Both the position numbers and the translations under genes were made by a program. From UBA1429 sp964482225 (GTDB lineage: Bacteria; Chloroflexota; Anaerolineae; UBA1429), in contig CAYZWT010000009.1 of assembly GCA_964482225.1 (NCBI GenBank), forward strand, positions 1 to 64,000: a DNA stretch of 64,000 bases, in the 5' to 3' direction. The notes below the pieces were generated by a model. The model searched no databases and had not been told where the DNA came from. It saw only the letters and a list, made by a program, of their open reading frames with translations. How positions within the stretch are numbered: position 1 is the first letter of the stretch; each line of letters opens with the position of its first letter. Of this stretch, positions 23,733 through 35,475 are shown piece after piece.

Positions 23733-25448
23733 TTGCTGCTGGAACTGACCATCACCAACCTGGCCATCATCGAAGAGGTGCGGCTCGCCTTTGAGGGCGG
23801 CCTGAGCGTGCTCACCGGCGAGACCGGCGCGGGCAAGTCCATCATCGTGGATGCCGTCATGCTGCTGCTGGGCGGGCGCGCCGCCGCCGATATGGTGCGC
23901 ACCGGCTGCGAATCCGCCTCGGTGGAGGGCGTCTTTGCCCCCGAGCCCGCCGTGCTGGCCCAAATGCGGCCTCTGCTGGAGGAATACGGCCTGGCCGACG
24001 AGGCGAACGAGCTGATCCTGCGGCGCGAGATCCAGCGCTCGCGGCGCAATATCTGCCGCGTGAACGGACGCGCCGTGCCCTTGGGCGTTCTGGAGGAGCT
24101 GGGGCGCCACCTGATTGACATCCACGGCCAGGGCGAGCACCTCTCCCTGATGCACGTGCGCCGCCACGTGGATTTCCTGGATCACTTTGGCGGCCTGGAC
24201 GAGCAGCGCCGCGCCCTGGCCCAGGTGGTGGCCGCGCTGCGCCAGGTGCGTGCCGAGCTCCGCGACCTACAGCGCGACGAGCGCGAGCTGGCCCGCCGGG
24301 TGGACCTGCTGGCATACCAGATTGACGAGATTCACTCGGCGGCCCTGGCCGAGGGCGAGGAGGAAGAGTTGGCGCGCCAACGCGGGCTGCTGGCCAACGC
24401 CGAGCAGCGCCTGCAACTCGCCGCCGCCATCTATGAGGCGCTGATGAGCGGCGAGGGGCGCCATCGCCCCGCCGTGGACCTGATCGGCGGGGCCACCGAG
24501 CAGATGAGCGAGCTGATCGCCTTGGACCCGGCGCTGCGCGAAGAGAGCGAGATGCTCGATAGCGCCTATTACCAGCTCGAAGAAATCGCCCGCAGCGTGC
24601 GCGCCTATCGCGACGAGGTCGAGTTCGACCCCGAGGGGCTGGCCGCCATCGAGGAGCGCCTGGATCTGATCCGGGGCCTCAAGCGCAAGTATGGTGAGTC
24701 CATCGCCGAGATCCTGGCCTTTGGGCGGCGCGCCCAGGAGGAACTGGAGGGCATCAGCCATAGCGAGGAACGCATCGAGACGCTGCGAGAGCGCGAGGCG
24801 ACTCTGCTGCGCCAGGTCGCGGCCCAGGGCCAGGCCCTCAGCCAGGCGCGCCGCGCGGCAGCCCAGGCCCTCAACGCCGCCGTGGAGGCTCAACTCGACG
24901 AGCTGAACATGGCCCACGCCCGTTTCATAACCGACATCCGCTGGGAAGAGACCTCCGAAGGCGTCGAGATCGAGGGCGCCTGCTACCGGTTCGATGCCAC
25001 GGGGCTGGATCGGGTCGAGTTCCTGATCGCCCCGAACCCGGGCGAGGAGCCCCAGCCCCTGGCCCGCATCGCCTCGGGCGGCGAGACCTCGCGCCTGATG
25101 CTGGCCATGAAAACGGTGCTCTCGGGCGTTGACCCGGTGCCCACCCTGATCTTTGACGAGATTGACGCGGGCATTGGCGGGCGCACGGGGGATGTTGTGG
25201 GCCAAAAGCTGCGGCGGCTGGCCGATGGGCATCAGGTGTTCTGCGTCACCCACCTGGCCCAGATCGCCCGTTACGCCCAGCGCCACTATCAGGTGGCCAA
25301 AGAGGTGGTGGACGAGCGCACCATCTCGGTGGCCCGGCTCCTCTCGGGCGGCGCCCGCGTCGAGGAGCTGGCCGTCATGCTGGGGGGCGCCGCCACAGAC
25401 ACGACCCTGCGCAGCGCCGAGGAGCTGTTGGCGACGGCGCTGGCGTGA
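23733..25448 (+). CDS. recN: DNA repair protein RecN
   Basis: 571 residues, SMC-like ATPase for double-strand break repair. The head has LLELTITNLAIIEEV and Walker A GETGAGKSIIVDA at the N terminus, two long coiled-coil arms (about 160-240 and 300-375) and the C-terminal head with the ABC signature ASGGETSRLMLAMK, Walker B LIFDEIDAGIGGRTG and the His switch CVTHLAQIA. Length and order match the family. Start is TTG with GGAGTAGGGAACC upstream; no ATG alternative keeps the N-terminal strand. The 5' leader is provided by a type B repeat. Confidence 0.95.
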   Translation: MLLELTITNLAIIEEVRLAFEGGLSVLTGETGAGKSIIVDAVMLLLGGRAAADMVRTGCESASVEGVFAPEPAVLAQMRPLLEEYGLADEANELILRREIQRSRRNICRVNGRAVPLGVLEELGRHLIDIHGQGEHLSLMHVRRHVDFLDHFGGLDEQRRALAQVVAALRQVRAELRDLQRDERELARRVDLLAYQIDEIHSAALAEGEEEELARQRGLLANAEQRLQLAAAIYEALMSGEGRHRPAVDLIGGATEQMSELIALDPALREESEMLDSAYYQLEEIARSVRAYRDEVEFDPEGLAAIEERLDLIRGLKRKYGESIAEILAFGRRAQEELEGISHSEERIETLREREATLLRQVAAQGQALSQARRAAAQALNAAVEAQLDELNMAHARFITDIRWEETSEGVEIEGACYRFDATGLDRVEFLIAPNPGEEPQPLARIASGGETSRLMLAMKTVLSGVDPVPTLIFDEIDAGIGGRTGDVVGQKLRRLADGHQVFCVTHLAQIARYAQRHYQVAKEVVDERTISVARLLSGGARVEELAVMLGGAATDTTLRSAEELLATALA

Positions 25449-25506
25449 GGAACGCGGTTGGCAGCCATGCTATGCCGGGCAGGGGCGTGCCAGCCGTCTT
25501 CCTGGC

Positions 25507-27417
25507 CTAGAGCCCCCCTATCATCGCGATAAACATGGGCGCAATGCAGGACAATAGCCCCAGCCCCAGTATCACCGCCAGGACGATCACAACCATGTTG
25601 GGGTGGCGGGGCGTCTCGGGCTGTTGTCCCGCAGCGAGTTGCCGGATGGCGCGCACGGCGGCGCGCACGGCTTCGCGAGAGCGCAACTCGCGTTGGCCGA
25701 GCCAGTGCCAGCCCGGCCGCTCAGCCGGCAACAGCAGCTTTTGGGCGGGGCTGGCGGCCACGGCTAGCTCCAGCGCCATGGGCCAGGGACCCACGATCAG
25801 ATCGGCTTGCGCCAGCAGGCGGGGCGCGTCGGCGGCAGCCGCATCCAAGGCCGACAGGTCGAGGCCGGGCAATTCGCGCCGCAGGCCCTCCAGCAGGGCG
25901 CTCTGCAGGGCCTCATCCCCCGGGGCCAATATGGCTACCCGCAGCTCTGCCAGGGCCTCGGCCCGCATCTGTTTGGCGCGGCGCCCATCGGCGCGCAAGA
26001 GGGCCCCGTGGTAGAGCCAGATGCCCACGGCCATGCCGCTATAGACCACGGCCTGGGCCACCTCGGCCAGCAGGTTGCCCTCCTGGCTCGCCCCCAGGGC
26101 CAACGCCAGCAGCCGCGAGACCACATAGACCCCGCTGCCCAGCACCGTCGCGGTGGCGATCAGGAGATAAAAGTACAGGTAGATCTTGCGGGCCGGCGAC
26201 TGGCTCTCCTGGTCGCCCTCGGGGCCGGGGGCCGTCGCTGCCAGTTGGGCGCTGCGCCAGGGCAGCATCCACACCGGCAGGCCGGTGAGAATCAGCGCAG
26301 TGAACCAGGCGGCCTGCCCCGAGACGCCGCCCACAAACTGCGCGCCCGCCAACGCGCGGATCAGCAGGGTCAGATCGCCCGCCACGCCCACCAGCAGCGC
26401 CCCCAAGCCAATGGCCGCCACCAGGTAACGATAGGTCTGGCGCAGCCAAGCGGCGCCAGACGGCTCTCCCGCCAGGGCGATATCATGGCGCAGGACGTAG
26501 GCATGGTAGGCCCACACCAGCGCGGCCACCGGCAGGATGGCCAGCGTCGGGCGGAGGTCGCTGATGCCGGCGTCTGGCGCGCCCAGCAGGCGGCCCAGGA
26601 TGTTGGCCAAGATGGTGGTCAGGCTGCCGACGGCGGCCAATACCGAGGCCAGGATCACCAGGTAGAGATAGCCTTGGCGCTCCACCGAGGCGCGCTCTCC
26701 CTCGTCGGCTCCGGCAAAGAGGCGCTGCGCCTGCCCCCAGCAGATCAGCCAGAGGGGCAGCCCCACGGCCAGCCGCGCCACCTCACGCAAGGGGTCGGGC
26801 TGGGAGACAATGACCGCCCCGGCGCCCACCCACTCCAAAAGCCAGCGCAAGAGCGCGATCAAGGATAGCGCGACCAAGGCCAGCCCGGCGGCGCTCCAGC
26901 CATAGAGGTAGAGACGGCGCAGCGTGGCCCCGGCGCTCTCCTCGGCAACCTGGCGCTGGTCCCGGCGGAGCACGGCGCGGTGATAGAGCCACAACACCAG
27001 CATCACCCCCATGACGACCAGGGGATGGGCGAGGTAGGTCAGAGGGGCCTCTCCCACAAAGCGGGCGCTCTCGGGGCGCAAGCCCAGGGCCAGGTGCAGC
27101 AGGTCATCCAGCAGGTCCAGGGCGTTGGCGAGCAAGGGGCCGAGAAAGGTCGCCAGGGCCACATAGAGGTAGAGGCGCCGCAGGATGGCCCCGCGTTCCT
27201 CCTCGTCGCCCGCCGCCAGGCGTTGGGCCCATACCCAGTGCACGACAAAGACGGGCAACGCCACGATGATGATGGCAAGCTGAAGGGCGGTGTTCTCCGG
27301 CGACGTGCGCGCAGGAGGGGCCAGCAGGTTGCGCAGCAGCGAGATCACCGCCCAGGCGACGCCCTGCAGGCTGGCGAGGCAGACCAGATAGACATAGGCG
27401 CGACGAACGTTCTCCAT
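25507..27417 (-). CDS. Large membrane protein made of six DUF5671-like modules
   Basis: 636 residues, about 18 predicted membrane helices. A module of roughly 85 residues recurs six times, each opening with an R-x-x-Y-x-Y motif (RRAYVY, RRLYLY, RRLYLY, RQGYLY, RQTYRY, RKIYLY). Modules alternate in their closing motif: odd ones end like AQRLAAGDEEERG, even ones like LYHRAVLRRD. A cytosolic C-terminal domain of about 110 residues follows, then one more helix at the extreme C terminus. This matches DUF5671 membrane repeats of unknown function. The alternation suggests amplification of a two-module unit. It sits 21 nt after the gene at 27439 on the same strand, so the two may form an operon. Confidence 0.7.
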   Translation of the reverse strand: MENVRRAYVYLVCLASLQGVAWAVISLLRNLLAPPARTSPENTALQLAIIIVALPVFVVHWVWAQRLAAGDEEERGAILRRLYLYVALATFLGPLLANALDLLDDLLHLALGLRPESARFVGEAPLTYLAHPLVVMGVMLVLWLYHRAVLRRDQRQVAEESAGATLRRLYLYGWSAAGLALVALSLIALLRWLLEWVGAGAVIVSQPDPLREVARLAVGLPLWLICWGQAQRLFAGADEGERASVERQGYLYLVILASVLAAVGSLTTILANILGRLLGAPDAGISDLRPTLAILPVAALVWAYHAYVLRHDIALAGEPSGAAWLRQTYRYLVAAIGLGALLVGVAGDLTLLIRALAGAQFVGGVSGQAAWFTALILTGLPVWMLPWRSAQLAATAPGPEGDQESQSPARKIYLYFYLLIATATVLGSGVYVVSRLLALALGASQEGNLLAEVAQAVVYSGMAVGIWLYHGALLRADGRRAKQMRAEALAELRVAILAPGDEALQSALLEGLRRELPGLDLSALDAAAADAPRLLAQADLIVGPWPMALELAVAASPAQKLLLPAERPGWHWLGQRELRSREAVRAAVRAIRQLAAGQQPETPRHPNMVVIVLAVILGLGLLSCIAPMFIAMIGGL

Positions 27418-27438
27418 GATCGCCTCCTCTCCGGGCGG

Positions 27439-27945
27439 CTACTTGCAGCCGCCTGGCTGCTCCCAGCAATAGCTCCAATAGCGGCCGGATCTGGTGATTC
27501 GCCAAAGGCCGTCCTCACGCCGCAGAAACAGATCAAAGGTCGAGCTGCTCTGGCCGCTGGAAAAGAGTCCGCCCTGGTAGTAGGTGGTCTCGCGAATGGT
27601 GACCGTGGCCGTGTTGTCATGTACCCGAGCCGTCTCAATGGCCAGCGCCGTATCCTCACGAGAGGCGTAATAGTAGCCCGGGTCAAAGGGATAGCCGCCC
27701 AGGTCGCGCTCCATCTGTTCCGTGTCGGCAGGATAGCCCGCCAGAGTCGGCGAGAGGTAGCCATAGGCGCGAGCATAATCCCCCAGTTGCAGCGCCAGCG
27801 TATAGTTGTGCGCCACGCCCTCGGGCGTATCGTCGGGCCGGTAGGTAGGCTGGCCCGGCCGCGAGATGGCGAGGGCCAGCACGGCGCCCACCAGCAATAC
27901 GATGCCGATGACGATGGCGAGCAGGAACTTGTCTGTGCCTCTCAT
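27439..27945 (-). CDS. Membrane-anchored protein with an NTF2/DUF4878-like extracytoplasmic domain
   Basis: 168 residues. One N-terminal membrane helix (about residues 8-28, FLLAIVIGIVLLVGAVLALAI) is followed by a region with DTPEGVAHNYTLALQLGDYARAYGYLSP, the usual opening of NTF2-like lipoprotein domains that act as small binding or adaptor modules, and an antiparallel sheet with TATVTIRETTYY and LWRITRSGRYW. Two Cys near the C terminus could form a disulfide outside the cell. Function unknown. It is upstream of and co-oriented with the DUF5671 protein; a shared envelope role is only an inference. Confidence 0.6.
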   Translation of the reverse strand: MRGTDKFLLAIVIGIVLLVGAVLALAISRPGQPTYRPDDTPEGVAHNYTLALQLGDYARAYGYLSPTLAGYPADTEQMERDLGGYPFDPGYYYASREDTALAIETARVHDNTATVTIRETTYYQGGLFSSGQSSSTFDLFLRREDGLWRITRSGRYWSYCWEQPGGCK

Positions 27946-28030
27946 GATCCCTCCCGCTGAATGGTTCTATCCACAGCATACATCGAACGGGCAAACGGGA
28001 CAAGCGCTTGGGGACGCTGGCAAACGCCCA

Positions 28031-28215
28031 TATCAGTTCAGATTCGAGAGGAAACGAGTTCCTAACTGACCAGGACGATGATGCCAATATCCTGCAATCG
28101 GTGAGCACATAGACTCAGCTATGGAGGGCGGGCGTCTCGCCCGCCAACGAAGCGTACGCATACATGCGTCTGCTTCGTCCGCTGCGTACGCATACATGCG
28201 TCTGCAGCGTCCCGC
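28031..28215 (-). repeat. MITE-like repeat, type A, reversed and lacking its second terminus
   Basis: Starts with the perfect terminus TATCAGTTCAGA and carries the reverse complement of the right arm seen at 15300-15377 (GAGTTCCTAACTG, CAATCGGTGAGCAC), then the GC core and two copies of the CGTACGCATACATGCGTCTGC block. The other inverted terminus is absent. Followed directly by the G/C-run hairpin at 28245. Confidence 0.75.
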
Positions 28216-28244
28216 TTGGCATCCCCGCCTGCCATAACGACAGA

Positions 28245-28297
28245 CGGGGGTGGGGGCGGGGGGGGGGGGGCGCGGCCCCCCCCCCCCCCCACCCCCG
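28245..28297. repeat. Extreme G-run/C-run inverted repeat
   Basis: Runs of 5 G, 5 G and 13 G on the left face 15 C and 5 C on the right around a CGCGG centre, with T/A interruptions in mirrored positions. The result is a potential 20-bp GC hairpin or a G-quadruplex on either strand. It lies 25 bp after the stop of the minus-strand gene at 28322, so it could stop transcription. Run lengths may be inaccurate because such tracts are hard to sequence. Confidence 0.7.
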
Positions 28298-28321
28298 CAC
28301 AGGCCCGGCGCCAGGCGTAGA

Positions 28322-29323
28322 TTACGCCTCTGGCTCTGGCTCTGGCTCTACTTCTACCTTGGGCTGGAGCGCCTGGAAGAACAGGGTCCAGGCCACCGAC
28401 TCAAAGGCCGTATAGATGCCGCCGCCCACCAGCAAGGCCAGCCCCCCCACCAGCGCCAGGGGCGCCCCGATCACGAGCGCGGGCCAGGCCGAGCGCGAGG
28501 ACAGCGCCAGGGCCGAGATAGACATTCCGGCGCCCGCGCCGATGAGCAGCAGGAACGGCAGCAGGATGACGCCCAGGCCAATCTGTACCGCCGCCAGCAA
28601 AAGCCACATGGCCGCCGACTGCTTGAGCCGCTCGCGGAACAGCGCATAGGCCGCGCCAAGGGCCTCGAACACGCCCTGCTCCTGCAAGACGCAAGCCCGA
28701 AAAGCGTACTCGCGGACGACGCTGAACGCCCCGCCGATGACGATGGCTACCGCGATGAGCAGGCCCAGCCAGGCTATGCCCAGGAGCACCAACCAGAGAA
28801 CCCCCAGGGCGATCAGGCCGCCCTCGGCGGCGATCATGGCGACGCCCGGCAATACGATGACGATCCCCAGAGCGGCAAAGACCAGAACCATGACAATGGC
28901 GACCAAAAAGCCAATGATGCCGAGCACCAGGTTGATGGCAAAGAGCCGCAGCAGGCGACGCCAGCCGCGACGCAGGCCCGCGCCAAAGCTGGTCTTTTCG
29001 CCCGCCTCGATCTCGGCGGTCATGCCGATCAGGGCGCCGACGCTGGTATAGCGCACAATGATCCCGATGATGCCCCAGATCAGGGCCAGCACGGCAACCA
29101 GGCCCACGATGGCGAGTATGCCGGCTGCCACGCTGTTCCAATCCGGGGGCATGCCTTGGCTCCAGCGCTGCATGTCCGCGCTGCCAAACGAGTACTGAAA
29201 GCCGCCGCCCGAGTTCCCGCCCTGCATCCCGCCAAAGAGCGCCAGCGCGATGCCAAAGACCCACAGTACCTTGTTGCGCCAGGTGATCTGCACCGCGCGC
29301 TGGATGATCTCGCTGTACTTCAT
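28322..29323 (-). CDS. Polytopic membrane protein of unknown function
   Basis: 333 residues with six or seven hydrophobic segments. It opens MKYSEIIQRAVQITWRNKVLWVFGIALALFGG, an amphipathic helix followed by a membrane span, and includes long Ile/Val-rich helices (about 175-215). This layout resembles membrane domains found beside glycerophosphodiester phosphodiesterase or DUF975-type proteins, but I cannot name it. The C terminus is a charged VEVEPEPEPEPEA tail encoded by a six-base repeat (GAGCCA), so its length may vary between strains. The frame is open 39 nt further upstream, but ATG 29323 has GAGAGGAGAGGGAAC directly before it. Confidence 0.6.
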   Translation of the reverse strand: MKYSEIIQRAVQITWRNKVLWVFGIALALFGGMQGGNSGGGFQYSFGSADMQRWSQGMPPDWNSVAAGILAIVGLVAVLALIWGIIGIIVRYTSVGALIGMTAEIEAGEKTSFGAGLRRGWRRLLRLFAINLVLGIIGFLVAIVMVLVFAALGIVIVLPGVAMIAAEGGLIALGVLWLVLLGIAWLGLLIAVAIVIGGAFSVVREYAFRACVLQEQGVFEALGAAYALFRERLKQSAAMWLLLAAVQIGLGVILLPFLLLIGAGAGMSISALALSSRSAWPALVIGAPLALVGGLALLVGGGIYTAFESVAWTLFFQALQPKVEVEPEPEPEA

Positions 29324-29410
29324 GTTCCCTCTCCTCTCTCTAGCGGCCCAGGCCGCCGCCACCCTGTTTCATTCTACACTACGCACTAGGCCGCCCAAAG
29401 TATCGCTGCC

Positions 29411-29439
29411 TTGGCATCGCGACCCTGATCGGCTAGAAT
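29411..29439 (+). promoter_or_regulatory. Promoter of the tartrate/malate-type dehydrogenase gene
   Basis: TTGGCA (29411-29416), 17-bp spacer, TAGAAT (29434-29439). Confidence 0.6.
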
Positions 29440-29488
29440 CTAGCCCATTGAGCAAAACTGGTCGCAGGGCGACCTGAAGGAGACGAGC

Positions 29489-30565
29489 ATGAATCGCTAT
29501 CGCGTGGCCGTGATCCCGGGGGACGGCATCGGCGTGGATACGATAGACGAGGCGCTGGGCGCCCTAGGGGCCATCTGCGAGGTGCATGGCGGCCTGGCCA
29601 TCGAGTACGACCGCTACCCCTGGGGTTGCGGCTATTATCTCGAACAGGGCGAGATGATGCCCCCCGATGGCTTGCAGATCCTGGCCGATTATGACTGCAT
29701 CCTCTTTGGCGCCGTTGGTTTTCCGCCGGTGCCCGACCATATCTCCCTCTGGGGCCTGCTGCTGCCCATCCGCCAACACTTTGATCAGTACATCAACCTG
29801 CGGCCCGTCAAGCTACTGGACGGCATCCCCGGCCCGCTCCGTGACAAGGGGCCGGAGGACATTGATTTCATCTGCATCCGCGAGAACACCGAGGGCGAAT
29901 ACGCCGGCACGGGCGGGCGCATCCATCGCGGCCAGGAGAACGAGGTCGCCATCCAGACCGGCGTGTTCACCCGCGCCGGCGTAGAGCGGGTGTTGCGCTA
30001 TGCCTTTGATGTGGCGGCCACGCGCCCGCGCCGCCAACTGGCCAGCGCCACCAAATCCAACGCCCTGCAATACAGCATGGTATTCTGGGACGAGGTATTC
30101 GCCGCGCTGCAAAAAGAGTATCCCCAGGTGGCCTGCCGCCAGTACCACGCCGACGCCCTGGCGGCCCGCATGATCACCGCGCCGGAGAGCCTGGATGTGG
30201 TGGTGGGCTCGAACCTGTTTGGCGACCTGCTGACCGACCTGGGCGGCGCGCTGCAGGGCAGCCTGGGCATCCCGCCCAGCGGCAATATCAACCCGACCAA
30301 GCGCTACCCCTCCCTGTTCGAGCCGGTGCATGGCTCGGCGCCCGATATCGCCGGGCAGGGCATTGCCAACCCCATCGCCGCCATCTGGGCCGCCTCCATG
30401 ATGCTGGATCACCTGGGCCATGCCGATGCGGGCGATCTGTTGCTGCGGGCCATCAACGCCGTAACGGCCGAAGGCCGCACATTGACACCCGATCTGGGCG
30501 GCAGCGCCACCACCCGCGAGGTGGGCCTGGCCGTGCAGGAAAAGGTACGCCTTTTGGGGAGATAG
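29489..30565 (+). CDS. Tartrate dehydrogenase / D-malate dehydrogenase (decarboxylating) family enzyme
   Basis: 358 residues of the isocitrate/isopropylmalate dehydrogenase superfamily. VAVIPGDGIG opens the Rossmann-like domain; ICIRENTEGEYAG, the substrate-binding arginines in LRPVKLLDGIPGPLRDK, and SNLFGDLLTDLGGALQGSLG with the metal-binding aspartates are all present, as is the EPVHGSAPDIAGQGIANPIA NAD-site segment. This last block and the SGNINP sequence match the TtuC/DmlA branch rather than LeuB or Icd. It would oxidise and decarboxylate D-malate or tartrate with NAD and Mg/Mn. Transcribed alone from the promoter at 29411; a GC hairpin at 30583 follows. Confidence 0.85.
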   Translation: MNRYRVAVIPGDGIGVDTIDEALGALGAICEVHGGLAIEYDRYPWGCGYYLEQGEMMPPDGLQILADYDCILFGAVGFPPVPDHISLWGLLLPIRQHFDQYINLRPVKLLDGIPGPLRDKGPEDIDFICIRENTEGEYAGTGGRIHRGQENEVAIQTGVFTRAGVERVLRYAFDVAATRPRRQLASATKSNALQYSMVFWDEVFAALQKEYPQVACRQYHADALAARMITAPESLDVVVGSNLFGDLLTDLGGALQGSLGIPPSGNINPTKRYPSLFEPVHGSAPDIAGQGIANPIAAIWAASMMLDHLGHADAGDLLLRAINAVTAEGRTLTPDLGGSATTREVGLAVQEKVRLLGR

Positions 30566-30582
30566 AGATCGGGGGCAGTCTT

Positions 30583-30609
30583 GCGGCGCGGGCGGGACGC
30601 CCGCGCCGC
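30583..30609 (+). terminator. GC hairpin after the dehydrogenase gene
   Basis: Perfect 12-bp stem GCGGCGCGGGCG with loop GGA. It resembles the core of the dispersed repeats; no T-run. Probably serves as the transcript end. Confidence 0.5.
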
Positions 30610-32024
30610 TGCGGAGAGCACCAAACGCAGGGAAGGTAAGGGCAGCCCCAGGCGCATGTATGCGCAGGCCGCCCATTGAGTCCGTTCTCGATGGAGTAAG
30701 ATTTTGGAGCCAATCGAAGAGACGCTCATGGCCGCGCCGGACGCCGGTCCACCGCCCGGGCGTTCATTGTGGGATCGTCTGTTCAGGCGCGGCGACCGCA
30801 GCGCGCCCCTGCCGCCCGAGCGGCACAACGAGCGTGTGCTCTATGCCGAGGTGTTCTTTCAGTCCATCGCCGGGGCGGGCGCCCTCTCCTTTTTGGCCGT
30901 CTTTTTGGTGCGCTTGGGCGCGCCCAACTGGCTGGTGGGCCTACATACCTCGCTGCCCGCCCTGGTCACCATCTTGGCGATCCTGCCCGTGGGCGCGTTT
31001 GTGCGGCGGCAGCGCAACCTCGTGCGCGTGGTCAATGTCGCCCGCCTGATCTACCGCAGCGCCGTCGCCAGCTTTGGGCTGCTGGTCTATCTGCCGGCTG
31101 CAGTGGCGCCTTTTCTCCTTGTGGCAGTCGAGAGCCTGGTGGCGATCCCGGGAGCGGCGCTGAACGTGGCCAGCACCACCATCCTGGGGCGTGCCACCAC
31201 GCCGCGCCGCCGCCCCTCGATGCTCAGCACCCGCATGGCCGTCCATGGGTTGATGGGCTCGGCGGTCGGGCTGCTGGCGGGCCTCTGGCTGGATCGGGTC
31301 GTCTACCCCCTCAACTACCAGCTCTTGTTCCTCAGTGCGCTGCTGGCGGGCCTGGGCAGCATCGCCATGCTCTCGCGCCTCAAGCTCCCCACCATCTCGC
31401 CGGAGCAGGCGGCGGCGCGGGCCCGGGTGGGCGTGGGCGTGGGGCAGGTGCTGGCGCTGGTGCGGGCCACGCCCCTCTTTCGCGATTTCGCCATCGCCGC
31501 ATTCATCTTTCGCATCGGCCAAGACCTGCCCATGGCCCTCTATGCGATCTATCGGGTGCGCACCCTGGGCGCCTCGGATGCCTGGATCGGCGCCCTGCTG
31601 ACCATCCAGCGTTTCCTGAGCGTGTTCGTCTATATCATCCTGAGCCGCGTGCTTTCCAAGACCCGCTCGCGCAGCATCCTCTGGGTATCGTGCCTGGGGA
31701 TCGCCCTGTTCCCCCTGGCCATGGCCCTGGCCCGCACGCCGGAGCAACTGGTCATCTCGGCCATCCTGGGCGGCCTCTTTGCCCCCGGCGTGGATATCTT
31801 TATGACCAACACCCTCTTCCAGGTCTCGACCGAGGAGGAGCGCCCCTCCTTTGTGGCCGCCAACACCCTGCTGGCCAATGTGACCGCCTTTGCCGCGCCG
31901 CTCCTGGGCACGCTGCTGGCCGACCTCACCTTTATCCGGCTGGCCCTGTACGTTGCCACGGGGCTGCGCATGTTGGGCGGCCTGGCGTTCTGGCGGCTCA
32001 ATGTGGGCGCAGAACAGCCCGCGC

Positions 32025-34703
<2,679 letters not shown>

Positions 34704-34732
34704 ATCTCTCCTCCTGGCAAGGCGTCTGCGAC

Positions 34733-35012
34733 GTACAAAAAGACCCCTCTCGTTCTCCAGAGACGACAGTCTCTCGGAGACGAAAGGGGGCAACTCTTTC
34801 GCGGTACCACTCCGCTTCGCCGCTCGCGCACGGGCGCAGGCGACGCACTCGAGACGCGGTAACGGGCGCACCCGGCGCGGCCTACTGGCTTCAACCGCGC
34901 AACTCCCAGGCGACCTTGGGCAGCGTCTGCTGCGAGGGGCTTGCAGCCGGTGACCCCTCTTCTCTGTCAGCGCGCTACTGCTTACTCTTCCTGTTCATCG
35001 TCTGTACGATAT
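34733..35012 (-). promoter_or_regulatory. T-box riboswitch of valS
   Basis: On the minus strand the leader contains the conserved T-box GGAGTGGTACCGCG (34800-34813), which pairs with the uncharged tRNA acceptor end. Downstream is a long terminator stem (CCCCTTTCGTCTCCGAG facing GGAGAACGAGAGGGG) ending in TCTTTTTGT at about 34734-34742. Upstream elements of Stem I are visible: GGAAGAGTAAGCAGT, CAGAGAAGAGGGG, and a candidate specifier GUC (34912-34914) in the context AAGGUCGCC, a valine codon followed by a purine. Low charged tRNA-Val would favour antitermination and valS expression. Confidence 0.9.
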
Positions 35013-35019
35013 TGGGCCA

Positions 35020-35048
35020 ATGATAGCATGGGGCGCCAAGGGCGTCAA
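35020..35048 (-). promoter_or_regulatory. Promoter of the valS T-box leader
   Basis: Minus-strand TTGACG (35043-35048), 17-bp spacer, TATCAT (35020-35025) preceded by TGC (extended -10). Start of RNA predicted near 35012. Confidence 0.8.
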
Positions 35049-35176
35049 AAATGGGGGGGGGCGTAGACACGGTCTTGTTGGGCGTGACGGCCGTGGGAGT
35101 GAGGGCGACCGCGGCCAGTGGCGGCTACGAAGGCCCTGCCCCTCCCTCCCTTCAAGGAGGAGCCTACCGCGAAGTG

Positions 35177-35466
35177 TCAGTTCAGAATTGGGGGGGGAAA
35201 GAGGCCAACACGTTGGAGACGGCGGCAGCGAACCGTGGAGGGCGGGCGTCTCGCCCGCCTTGTAGGGGCGCGGCCAACGGTGGCGCAACCACCGTCCCTC
35301 GCCCCCTACCATAAAACCATAGAAACACACATTAAACACGTATGGGCAGAACTGACGCCAGACGCATGTATGCGTCCATAGCGAGGCTGTGTGCTCACCG
35401 TTTGCAGGATATTGGCATCACTTCCTGGTCAATTAGGAACTCGTCCCCTTGAATCTGAACTGATAC
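35177..35466 (+). mobile_element. MITE-like repeat, type A, with 11-bp target-site duplication
   Basis: 290 bp from TCAGTTCAGA (35177-35186) to TCTGAACTGATAC (35454-35466), with the GGAGGGCGGGCGTCTCGCCCGCC core and a TGTAGGGGCGCGGCC block between. The 11 bases ACCGCGAAGTG occur immediately on both sides (35166-35176 and 35467-35477), as expected for a target duplication made at insertion. The copy interrupts a site next to the direct repeats at 35476. No transposase inside, so mobilisation in trans is inferred. Confidence 0.75.
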
Positions 35467-35475
35467 ACCGCGAAG

